A stretch of 64,000 nt of DNA from Bacteroidota bacterium (GTDB lineage Bacteria; Bacteroidota; Bacteroidia; 2-12-FULL-35-15): positions 26,203 through 90,202 of the forward strand of contig JAOQAD010000031.1 in NCBI GenBank assembly GCA_025963775.1, written 5' to 3'. A model generated the notes under the pieces. The model was not told the DNA's origin and made no database searches. It worked only from the letters and a program-made list of their open reading frames with translations. Position numbers and translations under genes: made by a program. Each line of letters starts with the position of its first letter. Positions within the stretch are counted from its first letter, which is position 1. Shown in pieces: positions 18,082-27,184 of this stretch.

Positions 18082-18142
18082 AAAATTAAAATAAAATGGC
18101 TCTCCTGATTTGCACTTACTTAAACGGATTCCTTCAGGGAAC

Positions 18143-18210
18143 GTCATTGCGAGCGATAGCGAAGCAATCTCATTCTTTTGGCAGATTGCTTCGCTATCGC
18201 TCGCAATGAC
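18143..18210. repeat. 28-base perfect inverted repeat (GTCATTGCGAGC...CAATCT)
   Basis: The arms at 18143-18170 and 18183-18210 are exact reverse complements of 28 bases with a 12-base loop. Elements of this sequence type (GTCATTGCGAGC...AAGCAATCT) occur between genes in many bacterial phyla. It lies between the T9SS cargo gene and the TonB receptor. Confidence 0.9.
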
Positions 18211-18246
18211 AGCTCGTAATTAAACCTGCACAACAGTTGAAAAATT

Positions 18247-18286
18247 AAAAAGCTGTCCTTGAAACATCCGTCCAGAACAGCTTTTT
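18247..18286 (-). terminator. Intrinsic terminator of the gene at 18302-19192
   Basis: AAAAAGCTGT (18247-18256) pairs with ACAGCTTTTT (18277-18286). Read on the minus strand the stem ends in a T run. It lies 16 bases past the stop codon. Confidence 0.75.
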
Positions 18287-18301
18287 GTATTAAAAATAAT
18301 T

Positions 18302-19192
18302 TTATTTCTGAATGATTATCTTACCTGTCTTAACCAGCTTTTTCGATTCATCAGAAATAGCGTACATGTACAATCCCTGCGGAAGCGCAGTTGTTTCAAT
18401 GATTGCAGAAACGCTCTCCACCTGCTGCTCGATCACAACGCGGCCGGTAACATCGTACATTTTCACAACCAGTTTTTTTGCATCCGGGTTTTTCACCTGG
18501 ATGAAATTCACAGCAGGATTAGGCCCAACAGATAATTCCGCTTTTGAAGGCTCATTGATCGCAGTTGGATTCGTTACGATCGAAATATCATCTGCAAATA
18601 ATGTGCTTCCTACAAAATGCGTCACTGCATCCTTGCTGGATGAAAGGATCCAGATCGATTTTACAACAGGGTTTGAATTGCGGTAAACAACAGCTTTTGA
18701 AAAGCGGGAGTATGTTCCAACGCTCGAAGAAGGCGTAACAAACCTTACATAGCCTACGGTATCTGTATCTCCGCCTGCACCCAATAACTGCAGCTCCACA
18801 AATCCGTTATCACCCGAAACGGAAGTGTATTTATAAAAGCCTGCAATGCTGTCGGGACGGCCTGTATAAGGAATTCCGCCGCCGATGGTCTGCGTGGTTG
18901 TATTGATCGTTCCTGTAGTTACGATCCCGTTGGCGGTTTGTCCGAAAACCGATTTGGTAATGAGCTTCACTGCCGCTGCACCGCTGTGGATATCCGCTGC
19001 AGCTGTAGCTTTCAGGCAGGTAAACACACCAAGCGAACCGGTGGAAGGATTCAGGTTATCCCAGCTGTTGGGAGTATCATAGCTTGGAAAGGAATTATGC
19101 GTCCATGTTTCAAAACCCGCATTGGGAGTAGCCTGCGCAAATGCAGCTACGGAAATTGAGATCATTGAAATGACAGCGTAAAGTTTTTTCAT
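18302..19192 (-). CDS. Secreted protein with T9SS type A sorting domain
   Basis: 296 residues. A signal peptide (MKKLYAVISMISISVAAFA) is followed by a beta-rich domain starting 'NAGFETWTHNSFPSYDTPNS', which resembles the N-terminus of PCMD-type (putative carbohydrate-binding) domains; this assignment is tentative. The last 75 residues (VGPNPAVNFIQVKN..., KMYDVTGRVV, LPQGLYMYAI, VKTGKIIIQK) are the Por secretion system C-terminal (type A) domain, removed on export and used for attachment to A-LPS. The cargo's activity is not known. Confidence 0.9.
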   Translation of the reverse strand: MKKLYAVISMISISVAAFAQATPNAGFETWTHNSFPSYDTPNSWDNLNPSTGSLGVFTCLKATAAADIHSGAAAVKLITKSVFGQTANGIVTTGTINTTTQTIGGGIPYTGRPDSIAGFYKYTSVSGDNGFVELQLLGAGGDTDTVGYVRFVTPSSSVGTYSRFSKAVVYRNSNPVVKSIWILSSSKDAVTHFVGSTLFADDISIVTNPTAINEPSKAELSVGPNPAVNFIQVKNPDAKKLVVKMYDVTGRVVIEQQVESVSAIIETTALPQGLYMYAISDESKKLVKTGKIIIQK

Positions 19193-19285
19193 ATAGATGA
19201 GTTTTAGTTTACGGAATTAAATTAAGAGAAGCTCCGCGATGTTTTAGTTCTGTATAACAAATATAGAAAAAAATGCGTAGCGCCC

Positions 19286-21391
19286 TTATATTTTCACCCC
19301 GATGATCAGGATATCATCGACCTGCTCATGGCTGCCTTTCCAGCTTTCGATCGCCCGGTCGAGGCTTTGGCGCTGCTCTTTCATCGGAAGCCGGTGAATG
19401 GAAAGCAATAATTGCTGGAGTGCTCTGTATTTGAATTTTTTCCCTTTGTCGCCACCGAACTGATCGGCATAGCCATCCGTAAATGTGTAGACGATATCCT
19501 CCTTTTTCAGGGCAATGGTTTGCAGCCTGAAATCGCGCTGGTCCTCAAAATATTTTCCCACAGGCATTTTATCGGGTGTAAATTCCATGATCTCATTGTC
19601 GCGGATCAGCCACAACGGATTATTCGCTGCGGCAAACTGCAGTTCCATATTTACAAAATCGAAGCTGCAGAGCACGACATCCATTCCATCTCTCGCTTCT
19701 GTTTCCGTGCCTTCCGGATTCAATGCATCGATGATGTGCTTTCTCAGCTGACCGAGGATCCTGTCCGGCTGAACGATCTGTTTATCGGTGATGATCTCGT
19801 TCAGAAAATTCACCCCGAGCAGGCTCATGAAAGCTCCCGGAACGCCATGCCCTGTGCAGTCGGCCGTAGCCAGCAGGAATCTCCCTTCCTGTGTTTTCGC
19901 CGCCCAGTAAAAATCGCCGCTCACAATGTCCTTGGGCTTGTACAGGATGAAATGATCCATTAAATTTTTCTCCAGGAAAGCATCCGAAGCGAGCAAGGCT
20001 CCCTGGATCCTTTTTGCATAGTGAATACTGTCGGTGATCTCCTTTTGTTTTTCCTCGATGATCTCCTTTTGCTTTTCCACTTCATGCTTCTGGCGGCTGA
20101 TGACCTCGTTCGCTTTCCGCTTGATACGGTACCCGCGGTAAATGTAAAAGGCAAGGATCAGCAGCAGTACCATCCCGATCAGCGCGGTCCAGATGATCAC
20201 CGATTTTCTTTTAAGATCAGCGGCCTGCACTTCCTTGTTCTTGTTTAAAAGAACGATCTCCGCATCCTTCTTCCCTGTTTCATATTCCGTCTGCAGCTGC
20301 GCGATCTGCATGTTTTCATTTTCATTCAGCAGCGAATCCTTCAGGTCACTGTATTTCTTATGATATTCCAAAGATGTTTTATATTGTGCAGATGCCGCAA
20401 GATTCTCCGAAAGCGAAAGATAAATTTCCTTCAGCATGTCCTTGTGCTGGATCTCGATCGCCAGCTCCTTTGCCTTTTCAAGGTTATCGATCGCCTGTGC
20501 GAATTTCTTCTGCTTTGTATACACCGCGCCTATGTTGATCAGCGAGGTCGCGATCCCTTTTTTATCACTGATCTTTTCCTGGATGTCGAGTGCTTTTTTG
20601 TGATACGACAACGACATCTTATAGTCATCCATTGCATTGTACTCGCAGGCAATGTTATCATACGAGTTGGCAACACTTCGCTCCAGGGAAAGGCTGTCAC
20701 GGGTTTTCAGCGACAGAAAAAAGTATTCGAGCGCCTTCCTGTGAATTTTCTTATCGGAATACACAAGCCCCAGGTTGTTCATTGCCATAGCCCTTGCGGT
20801 TGCGTTGCCCGACTTATTGAACTCGGTAAGCGCTTCGGAATAATATTTTTCGGCAAGCACGAGATTGTTCTTCTGCCGGTAGATATTTCCGATCGACAGT
20901 TTGCAATTCCCATTCAGTGTTGTATAATTGATCTTCTCCGAATATTTTAAGGCTGTGATGAGGCAGTTGAGTGCTTCCGACCAATTACCAAGCTGGCGGT
21001 AGGCAATACCTAAATTAGAATAGCATACCGCAATCCCTCTTGTATCGTTTACCTGCTTGAAGATCCCAAGCGCTTTCTTATAATACACAAGCGAGGAATC
21101 CATCTTGCCCAGGTTAAAATAAGTGATGGCCTTGCTTTGGTTGGCGTCACCTTCGCCGCTTTTAAAATTGATCTTTCTTGCCAGCGAGATTGCCGCATCG
21201 TAATAATAGAGGGAAGTGCTGTCGCTGGAGCTTTCATATTGAATGCCCAGCTCATTGAAAGTGTTCACCGCAGTTGTGTCATCGGGATGCACCTTCAGGA
21301 CCTGCCGGAGGGAATCCACCTGCTTCTTATCCTGTGCAGAAGCCTGCACAAAGAGAATGCAAAAAAGCGGGAGTATAAAAAATCGTTGCAT
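19286..21391 (-). CDS. TPR sensor protein with C-terminal SpoIIE-type phosphatase
   Basis: 701 residues: signal peptide (MQRFFILPLFCILFVQASA), six or more TPRs (about 40-350; for example AVCYSNLGIAYRQLGNWSEA), one membrane helix (about 402-424, IIWTALIGMVLLLILAFYIY), a coiled coil (about 430-465), and a PP2C/SpoIIE phosphatase (about 475-701). The metal-binding motifs are present: DIVSGDFYW, ATADCTGHGVPGAFMS, FTDGYADQFGG and DDILIIGVKI. The TPR part should be periplasmic and the phosphatase cytoplasmic, where it would dephosphorylate a serine/threonine phosphoprotein such as an anti-sigma-factor antagonist. No partner is encoded nearby. The start is 7 bases after ispG, so the two are probably co-transcribed. 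Confidence 0.92.
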   Translation of the reverse strand: MQRFFILPLFCILFVQASAQDKKQVDSLRQVLKVHPDDTTAVNTFNELGIQYESSSDSTSLYYYDAAISLARKINFKSGEGDANQSKAITYFNLGKMDSSLVYYKKALGIFKQVNDTRGIAVCYSNLGIAYRQLGNWSEALNCLITALKYSEKINYTTLNGNCKLSIGNIYRQKNNLVLAEKYYSEALTEFNKSGNATARAMAMNNLGLVYSDKKIHRKALEYFFLSLKTRDSLSLERSVANSYDNIACEYNAMDDYKMSLSYHKKALDIQEKISDKKGIATSLINIGAVYTKQKKFAQAIDNLEKAKELAIEIQHKDMLKEIYLSLSENLAASAQYKTSLEYHKKYSDLKDSLLNENENMQIAQLQTEYETGKKDAEIVLLNKNKEVQAADLKRKSVIIWTALIGMVLLLILAFYIYRGYRIKRKANEVISRQKHEVEKQKEIIEEKQKEITDSIHYAKRIQGALLASDAFLEKNLMDHFILYKPKDIVSGDFYWAAKTQEGRFLLATADCTGHGVPGAFMSLLGVNFLNEIITDKQIVQPDRILGQLRKHIIDALNPEGTETEARDGMDVVLCSFDFVNMELQFAAANNPLWLIRDNEIMEFTPDKMPVGKYFEDQRDFRLQTIALKKEDIVYTFTDGYADQFGGDKGKKFKYRALQQLLLSIHRLPMKEQRQSLDRAIESWKGSHEQVDDILIIGVKI

Positions 21392-21398
21392 ACGTTCG

Positions 21399-23336
21399 TT
21401 AAGCGTTTTCCTTCTCCACCCAGTCGCCGTGTTTTTTGATCAGCTCGATCAGCGCATCCACGGCCTTTTCCGAGCTGATGTTCCGTTCCACCACTTCGCG
21501 GCCTTTGTATAGCGTGATCTTCCCGATCCCGGTCCCCACATAGCCATAATCAGCATCCGCCATCTCGCCCGGCCCGTTCACAATGCAGCCCATGATGCCG
21601 ATCTTCACACCTTTCAGGTGATCGGTCCTCACTCTTATCTTCGCTGTTGTTTCCTGCAGGTCGAACAAGGTCCTGCCGCAGGAAGGGCATGAAATGTATT
21701 CCGTTTTGGAGATGCGTGTGCGTGTTGCCTGTAAAATTCCGAAGGCGGTTGAGTTCACATTTTTTGAGGCGACCCTTCCTGCATTGATCCAAAGCCCATC
21801 ACCAAAGCCATCCAGCAATAAAGCGCCGGCATCGGTGGAAGCCTGCAACTGAAAATTCTCTTCGCTGAGGTTGGTATAATTTCTTTTGATGATCACCGGG
21901 GTGTCGGCATGCAGCTCCATCAATTCGATGAAAGCCCTGCGCTGCTCAGCCATTCCGTGTTCATTCGTTGTTTCCAAAACATAAACAAGGTAGTCTTTGA
22001 ATTCCAGGATCCCGGATTTTTTTAATTCGAGGATATTGTCAAGTGTAAGCGTTACAAAATTCAGAACATCTGAGCGTTCAGCAGCATTAATAAATTCTTC
22101 GAAAGAAAACAAGGGATAGCATCTTGTTCTGTTGGCAAGCGTTTTCCATTTCCCTGCATTGTAGATCAGTCCGAGCGTTCCGGGGATCGCAAAATCCACA
22201 TTGTTATCGCCAACAAAAATATAATCGCAGGCCTGGTCTGTTAAATTCCATTTATCGAGGGGAACTGAATAGTTATATCCAACCGCAAAAAATGAAGCTG
22301 CGCTGATAGCTTGTTTTTTACCAAAATCCGCGATCACTCTCGGAACATTGCTGCCGCCGATGTTCAGCACCTCATGGGTTTTCCTGCGCTGGTAATCGTA
22401 AGGCGAATAAGGCAGCTCTATCACTTCCCTGATCTCTTTATGTTCTGCCCTGTTGCTGTACCTGTCAACCAGCGCTTTTGCCACCGGGATCTCGAATTCA
22501 GGATCTTCCGTTAAGGAAACGCGTACTGTATCACCAATGCCGTCTTCCAGCAAGGTCCCGATGCCCACAGCCGATTTGATGCGCCCGTCTTCCCCTTCGC
22601 CTGCTTCGGTAACACCTAAATGCAGGGGATAATTCATGTTCAGCTCCTGCATTTTCCGGATCAGCAAACGATACGCCTGCACCATTACCTGCGGATTGCT
22701 GGCCTTCATGGAAAGCACAATGTTGTAATAATTGTTGTCTTCGCAGATGCGTAAAAATTCGAGTGCACTCTCCACCATCCCCAGCGGCGTATCGCCGTAA
22801 CGGCTTAAAATACGGTCGCTCAGCGAGCCGTGGTTGGTGCCGATGCGCATGGCAGTGCCGTATTCCTTGCAAATTTTTACAAGCGGTGTAAAGCGCTGGC
22901 GAATACGGTCAAGCTCCGCAACATAAGCCGTATCGGTGTATTCGATCGTTTCAAATTTTTTCTTGTCTGCATAATTTCCCGGGTTCACACGCACCTTTTC
23001 AACAATGCGTGCTGCCAATTCCGCGGCATTCGGGGTAAAATGAATGTCGGCGATCAGCGGTGCCTTGTAGCCGCGTTTCCGCAATTCATTTTTTATATTC
23101 TCCAGGTTCTGCGCTTCTTTCAGGCTGGGCGCAGTGATCCTTACATACTCACAGCCTGCATCTATCATCCGGATACTTTGCTCCACTGTTGCAAGCGTAT
23201 CCATAGTATCTGTTGTGGTCATGGATTGCAGGCGGATCGGGTAATCACCGCCAAGGGGCACATCACCGATGTTAACGACGCGTGTTTTGTATCTTGAATA
23301 CCGGGTTAAGCTGTTGCAGTAAGGCTGAACGTTCAT
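21399..23336 (-). CDS. ispG: 4-hydroxy-3-methylbut-2-enyl diphosphate synthase (flavodoxin/ferredoxin), long three-domain form
   Basis: 645 residues. The enzyme converts methylerythritol cyclodiphosphate to HMBPP in the MEP isoprenoid pathway. The N-terminal TIM barrel begins IGDVPLGGDYPIRLQSMTTT, and NPGNYADKK marks the active-site region. A large insertion domain (about 300-540) distinguishes the Bacteroidota/Chlamydia/plant form from the 370-residue E. coli form. The C-terminal domain carries the 4Fe-4S cysteines C550 and C553 (CPSCG) and C584 (GCIVNGPGE). ispD, a second MEP gene, lies at 57905, and a prenyl synthase at 52811. Translation starts at the ATG at 23336. Confidence 0.98.
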   Translation of the reverse strand: MNVQPYCNSLTRYSRYKTRVVNIGDVPLGGDYPIRLQSMTTTDTMDTLATVEQSIRMIDAGCEYVRITAPSLKEAQNLENIKNELRKRGYKAPLIADIHFTPNAAELAARIVEKVRVNPGNYADKKKFETIEYTDTAYVAELDRIRQRFTPLVKICKEYGTAMRIGTNHGSLSDRILSRYGDTPLGMVESALEFLRICEDNNYYNIVLSMKASNPQVMVQAYRLLIRKMQELNMNYPLHLGVTEAGEGEDGRIKSAVGIGTLLEDGIGDTVRVSLTEDPEFEIPVAKALVDRYSNRAEHKEIREVIELPYSPYDYQRRKTHEVLNIGGSNVPRVIADFGKKQAISAASFFAVGYNYSVPLDKWNLTDQACDYIFVGDNNVDFAIPGTLGLIYNAGKWKTLANRTRCYPLFSFEEFINAAERSDVLNFVTLTLDNILELKKSGILEFKDYLVYVLETTNEHGMAEQRRAFIELMELHADTPVIIKRNYTNLSEENFQLQASTDAGALLLDGFGDGLWINAGRVASKNVNSTAFGILQATRTRISKTEYISCPSCGRTLFDLQETTAKIRVRTDHLKGVKIGIMGCIVNGPGEMADADYGYVGTGIGKITLYKGREVVERNISSEKAVDALIELIKKHGDWVEKENA

Positions 23337-23355
23337 TGAGGCGGAATTGGAACTA

Positions 23356-23383
23356 CAAAGTTATGATAAATGCTGCGAACCAA
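23356..23383 (-). promoter_or_regulatory. Candidate promoter of ispG
   Basis: On the minus strand: TTG (23383-23381), a 17-base spacer, TAACTTTG (23363-23356), matching TAnnTTTG. It lies 20 bases upstream of the ATG at 23336. Confidence 0.5.
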
Positions 23384-23431
23384 TCCATAAAATTCATATT
23401 TTTGATCTGATAAAACTTAATCCACCATTTC

Positions 23432-24751
23432 ATGAAAAAAATCTACATGATCCTGTTACTCGCAGTAATAGCCACTTTTTATGCCGGCGAAAGCAAGGCC
23501 CAGTGCGCAGCCAATTTTTCCTATACTGCTGCCGGGAACACAGCCACCTTTACTGACCTTTCCACAGCAAGCTTAGGATCGGTCGTTACCTGGGGCTGGA
23601 GCTTCGGCGACGGCGGCTTCAGCACTTCCCAAAATCCAACGCATACCTATACGGCCTGCGGCGTTTATTCCGTTTCGCTGACGATCGGCACAACGGCATT
23701 CTGCACCAATACCTACACAGGCAACGTTACCGTGAACGGTGGGATCACCCCGACCTTTACCTATACTGTGGATACCACGAACGGCACAGTAAGCTACCAG
23801 GCGTCGCCATTAGGGCCGAATCTTAATTATGTGTGGAGCTTCGGCGACGGCACGTACGACAGCGCTGCCTTTGTGAACCATACCTACCCGGCAGGCGCTT
23901 ACAACGTATGCCTTACTGTAGCCGATAACAGCGGGATCTGCAGCGCCACTGTATGCGACACGGTTACAGTAACTGTAACTCCTCCTCCCTGCGCTACCAC
24001 CTTTACATGGAACGACAATGGCAACGGGAACATCAATTTCCAGGTTTCGCCTTTCACTTTCGGAATGACCTATAACTGGAACTATGGCGACGGAAGCAAC
24101 GGCACCGGCGGATTTACGATCCACACGTATCCTACTTACGGAACCTACATTGTTTGCTTAACAGCTGTTGATTCGTCCACCATGTGCACCAGCACCTTCT
24201 GCGATACGCTTGTGCTTGCACAGGATACAGCAGGCTGCACTGTGGGATTCAATAATTTCGACAACAACGGGCAGGTTGGCTTTATTGTGAATTCAACTTC
24301 CACCAGCAATTCCTACACCTGGGATTTCGGCGACGGAAACACCGGCACAGGGCCAGCGACGAGCAATACCTACATGACATCAGGAACATATTATGTGTGC
24401 TTAACAACCAACAATGCTTTTGATGTGTGCACAGCGACCTTCTGCGATTCAGTGGTGGTGGTTATTTCCGGCATCGAGGAAAATGACCAGAGCAATTTCA
24501 ATCTTAGCAGTGCTCCGAACCCTGTAAGCAACACTTCGCAGATCTCTTATTACCTGGCAACTGATGCGGAAGTTCAACTGAATGTATCGGATGTGCTTGG
24601 AAAAACCATCAGCGTGATCGAAAGCGGCAGCAAGGCAAGAGGAAAGCACAGCACTACGCTTGATGCAGGAAATCTTGAGAGCGGCATTTACCTGCTCCAG
24701 ATCAACGTGAACGGAAGAATGGAAACGAAGAAGATCGTTATTACGAAATAA
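23432..24751 (+). CDS. PKD-repeat secreted protein with T9SS type A sorting domain
   Basis: 439 residues: a signal peptide (MKKIYMILLLAVIATFYAGE, cut near KAQ), then four PKD domains, each with a WxFGDG-type core (WGWSFGDGGF, YVWSFGDGTY, YNWNYGDGSN, YTWDFGDGNT). A type A C-terminal domain follows (SSAPNPVSNTSQISYYLATD to the terminal KKIVITK). It is a close paralogue of the gene at 27185: both start with CAANF.Y and share the tail pattern 'DA.V.LNV.D.LG..I..IE.G'. Probably a surface or secreted adhesin-like protein. It is divergent from ispG; a TATTTTTG (23397-23404) upstream could be its -7 element. Confidence 0.92.
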   Translation: MKKIYMILLLAVIATFYAGESKAQCAANFSYTAAGNTATFTDLSTASLGSVVTWGWSFGDGGFSTSQNPTHTYTACGVYSVSLTIGTTAFCTNTYTGNVTVNGGITPTFTYTVDTTNGTVSYQASPLGPNLNYVWSFGDGTYDSAAFVNHTYPAGAYNVCLTVADNSGICSATVCDTVTVTVTPPPCATTFTWNDNGNGNINFQVSPFTFGMTYNWNYGDGSNGTGGFTIHTYPTYGTYIVCLTAVDSSTMCTSTFCDTLVLAQDTAGCTVGFNNFDNNGQVGFIVNSTSTSNSYTWDFGDGNTGTGPATSNTYMTSGTYYVCLTTNNAFDVCTATFCDSVVVVISGIEENDQSNFNLSSAPNPVSNTSQISYYLATDAEVQLNVSDVLGKTISVIESGSKARGKHSTTLDAGNLESGIYLLQINVNGRMETKKIVITK

Positions 24752-24761
24752 AGAACAGCAT

Positions 24762-24806
24762 CAGTTCCCGATACTTCCGCCGAAAAGGCGAACACCCGAA
24801 CTGACA
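24762..24806. repeat. TATCGAG-family repeat, right half only
   Basis: CAGTTCCCGATACTTCCGCC, then GAAAAGGCG, then CACCCGAACTGACA. It corresponds to the 3' half of the full element at 8119-8210 and lies just before the terminator. Confidence 0.7.
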
Positions 24807-24813
24807 AAGGAAC

Positions 24814-24843
24814 GCCCCGGAATTGATCCGGGGCATTTTTTTT
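24814..24843 (+). terminator. Intrinsic terminator of the PKD gene
   Basis: GCCCCGGA (24814-24821) pairs with TCCGGGGC (24827-24834), followed by A and eight T. The T run reaches the stop codon of the convergent gene at 24842. Confidence 0.85.
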
Positions 24844-26296
24844 ATCTGCTTATTTTTTTCTTCAGCCAGTTGGAATAGCTCACGATGTCCGAATCCTGCG
24901 ATTGTTCCTTTTCATCGACCAGGAGCTGGATTTGCTTCAGGAGCATTTTGTCCCTCTTCACATTTCCGCTGCCGGCCATCTTTTCAAGGATGGCGATCAT
25001 CTGCAATTGATGCTTGTACTCCGGTTTTTTCAGGATGAGCTTGTATTCTTTTTTAAGGCGCTCTGTTTTATGTTCGAGGTAATCATGATCGTTCAATTCG
25101 TAGCGGATCATCAGCTCAAACACCGCCAGCTTAAAGCGGAAGGCTTCATCGAGGTTGCTGAAGGCGTCTTCCAGGAGCGGCTTCACAAGATGTTTCAATG
25201 CTTCCTTAAAATTTTCCTTTCCGAAATTCAGAACCGATAAATTCAAATGTACAAACACATTGTACATCGGCAGCTTTTTGATCACCTCGTTGCCTTTCGC
25301 TTCATGCAGGATCTCAATCGCCTTGTCGATGTCCTTCACTGAATAATTGATCACCAGTGAATTGTAATAATAGAACTGGTATTTATCCTTCAGCATCCCG
25401 TTGAACTCCTGCATGGCCAGCTTCAGGCGCTGTGCATATTCCAGCGACAGGTCCACCTTCCCGTTCTTGAACAGGGAATTGATCAGGTAGGTGAGCATCT
25501 GCAGCTTTGTATCGTGATTGTTCCGGCTGAATAGTTTTTCATTCGAAAATTCATCGTAGGTTTTCAGAAGGTATTTTTCCAGGGCAACAAAATTCTGCTG
25601 CTGCAATAAAATACGGCTAACTGAATCGTAGATCTTGAACCGCAGCACAGGGCTGGTCTTTACCTCTTTGCTTTTTGAAAAATCGTTCACTGTTTTCTGG
25701 AGCAGGTCGAGGATCTCGGTGTTCTGCTTTGCAAAATTCTGCGACGAGCGGATCCTGTAGATGAGCGCAGCAAGGATGTCGTCGATCTCGTTCACTTTGT
25801 TCAGCTTCGACCTGTTCGCCTTTCTCTTGCGGATGTACACCTCGGGATTGATATCAAGCGTTTCATGCGAAAGCTGGATGAAATCACCGTAAATAATGTC
25901 CAGCCAGTCGATGTTCTCCTTCTCCGTTGCTTTTTTCTCCGCTTTGTTCAGGTAATAATACGCGATCTTATATTGCCCCTTCCGGCGGAACAATCTTGCC
26001 AGCGAAAGATTCCCGGAAATGTAATTCAGCACCGAATCATCGTAATAATTCAGCGTGAGGCTTTTGCCGATGTCTTCCAGCAAGCGGTTCTTCAGGCGAT
26101 AGAGCGCATTCTTATCTTCCGTTTCATACAGCTTTCTTTGAATTTTTTTCTCGTCATACTCGGGGTACTGTTTCCTGATATGATCAAAGAGCAGCTCATC
26201 CTTGCGGCTTTCTTTTTCCGTGCGGTTAATGAATAATTTGAAGTGGCGGACCTCTTCTTTGTTCATTACACCGATTATATTCTGTAATATTTGCAT
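24842..26296 (-). CDS. Hypothetical helical-repeat protein, paralogue of the gene at 9336
   Basis: About 484 residues from the ATG at 26296 (MQILQNIIGVMNKEE); the ATG at 26266 (MNKEEVRHFKLF) fits the paralogue better and may be the true start. The longer frame to 26896 is antisense to the next gene and is rejected. The protein is all-helical, with no signal peptide and a lysine-rich composition. The N-terminal order 'K.E..H.KLF', 'ELLFDHIRK', 'YDEKKIQRKLY', 'NALYRLKNRLLEDI' parallels the 9336 gene. It is divergent from a T9SS cargo gene whose promoter overlaps its own. Function unknown; a TPR-like scaffold is the most that can be said. Confidence 0.8.
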   Translation of the reverse strand: MQILQNIIGVMNKEEVRHFKLFINRTEKESRKDELLFDHIRKQYPEYDEKKIQRKLYETEDKNALYRLKNRLLEDIGKSLTLNYYDDSVLNYISGNLSLARLFRRKGQYKIAYYYLNKAEKKATEKENIDWLDIIYGDFIQLSHETLDINPEVYIRKRKANRSKLNKVNEIDDILAALIYRIRSSQNFAKQNTEILDLLQKTVNDFSKSKEVKTSPVLRFKIYDSVSRILLQQQNFVALEKYLLKTYDEFSNEKLFSRNNHDTKLQMLTYLINSLFKNGKVDLSLEYAQRLKLAMQEFNGMLKDKYQFYYYNSLVINYSVKDIDKAIEILHEAKGNEVIKKLPMYNVFVHLNLSVLNFGKENFKEALKHLVKPLLEDAFSNLDEAFRFKLAVFELMIRYELNDHDYLEHKTERLKKEYKLILKKPEYKHQLQMIAILEKMAGSGNVKRDKMLLKQIQLLVDEKEQSQDSDIVSYSNWLKKKISR

Positions 26297-26337
26297 TAAA
26301 AATAGATTTTGAACACGTAAGAAAATTACAACTTTTA

Positions 26338-26369
26338 TTGGAATTGACAAAATTAATTGGATACTTTTG
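26338..26369 (+). promoter_or_regulatory. Promoter of the T9SS cargo gene at 26393, overlapping a divergent -7 element
   Basis: TTG (26338-26340), a 21-base spacer, then TACTTTTG (26362-26369), a full TAnnTTTG match 23 bases before the ATG at 26393. On the opposite strand TAATTTTG (26355-26348) could serve as the -7 element for the gene starting at 26296 or 26266, so the two promoters would overlap. Confidence 0.6.
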
Positions 26370-26392
26370 GTAGTAGTGTAAAACATATCACC

Positions 26393-27085
26393 ATGAAAAG
26401 GATCTTCTTCATTGCCATAATGCTGTTCTCCGTGGGCAGCATGGCGCAGACAAGTATAGGAACGGGCCGCTTCGGCTTCTTCACCGCAAATGATACGGTT
26501 GCCGGCGGCTCCACCGACACCTACGATGTTTGGATAAAGAACTACGGGCCCGGGGTATTCAGCGATTTTCTCACGGTGGTAACTGCTGTTCAGGACTCCA
26601 TAAGCCCTTCCCTGCTCGACACTGTGGATAATTACTATACGGGCACTGCAATAACCATCAACCCCGGCGACAGTGCACTGATCACGCTTACCGCGGATTA
26701 TACCATTAGCCCAATGGGTTACCGGTATGGAATCGATGTGATCGTGATCTGGCCGGTAGCTGCTTCCGCAAGCACGATAGATTCCCTGGAGTTCCAGGTG
26801 TACATAGAGAACCACACCGGCGTAAACGAGCTGGATGCGAGGGAACTGATCAAGGCCTATCCGAACCCGGCAGCAAACGACCTGTCGATCAGCCATCCCG
26901 CAGCTACCACCATCCGTTCCATTGTGATCTACGACATGTCGGGCAGGATGATCCTGTCGAACAGGGATGAAAGCACCATCAATATTGAAGGGCTGGCTGC
27001 AGGTACCTACCAGGTGGAAGTGGCCTTATCGGACAACAAGCGCTATATGATCAAAATTGTGAAAGGAAAAAAGCAGGCTGGGTAA
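26393..27085 (+). CDS. Small secreted protein with T9SS type A sorting domain
   Basis: 230 residues from the ATG at 26393. A signal peptide (MKRIFFIAIMLFSVGSMA) is followed by one beta-rich domain (about 20-145; WIKNYGPGVFSDFLTVVTAV, then INPGDSALITLTADY), resembling a CARDB/DUF11-type fold. A type A sorting tail follows (AYPNPAANDLSI, IYDMSGRMIL, LAAGTYQVEV, YMIKIVKG). The domain may be a minimal secreted Ig-like module. It precedes two larger T9SS cargo genes in the same direction. The last residues (GKKQAG) extend slightly beyond the usual lysine end of such tails. Confidence 0.88.
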   Translation: MKRIFFIAIMLFSVGSMAQTSIGTGRFGFFTANDTVAGGSTDTYDVWIKNYGPGVFSDFLTVVTAVQDSISPSLLDTVDNYYTGTAITINPGDSALITLTADYTISPMGYRYGIDVIVIWPVAASASTIDSLEFQVYIENHTGVNELDARELIKAYPNPAANDLSISHPAATTIRSIVIYDMSGRMILSNRDESTINIEGLAAGTYQVEVALSDNKRYMIKIVKGKKQAG

Positions 27086-27184
27086 GTAAGAAATTTTAAT
27101 TTTGATTTCCCCGGTGGAATTTTCCGGCTCATCTTTGTATCGTAAAATTCAACATAAATAAAAACAAATAAAAAAACCAACATA

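Noticed and set aside
18082..18130. A possible cobalamin riboswitch in front of the TonB receptor at 15688 (minus-strand string ATCAGGAGAGCC)
   Set aside because: Only a short part resembles the B12 box. The rest of the conserved core (GGGAA and GTGAAA-type boxes, CCCGCCACTGT) is not present, and the region is mostly a palindromic repeat.
24842..26896. A longer minus-strand frame for the helical-repeat gene, up to 26896
   Set aside because: The extra 200 residues are antisense to the T9SS cargo gene at 26393 and cross its promoter; the composition changes abruptly at the ATG at 26296.
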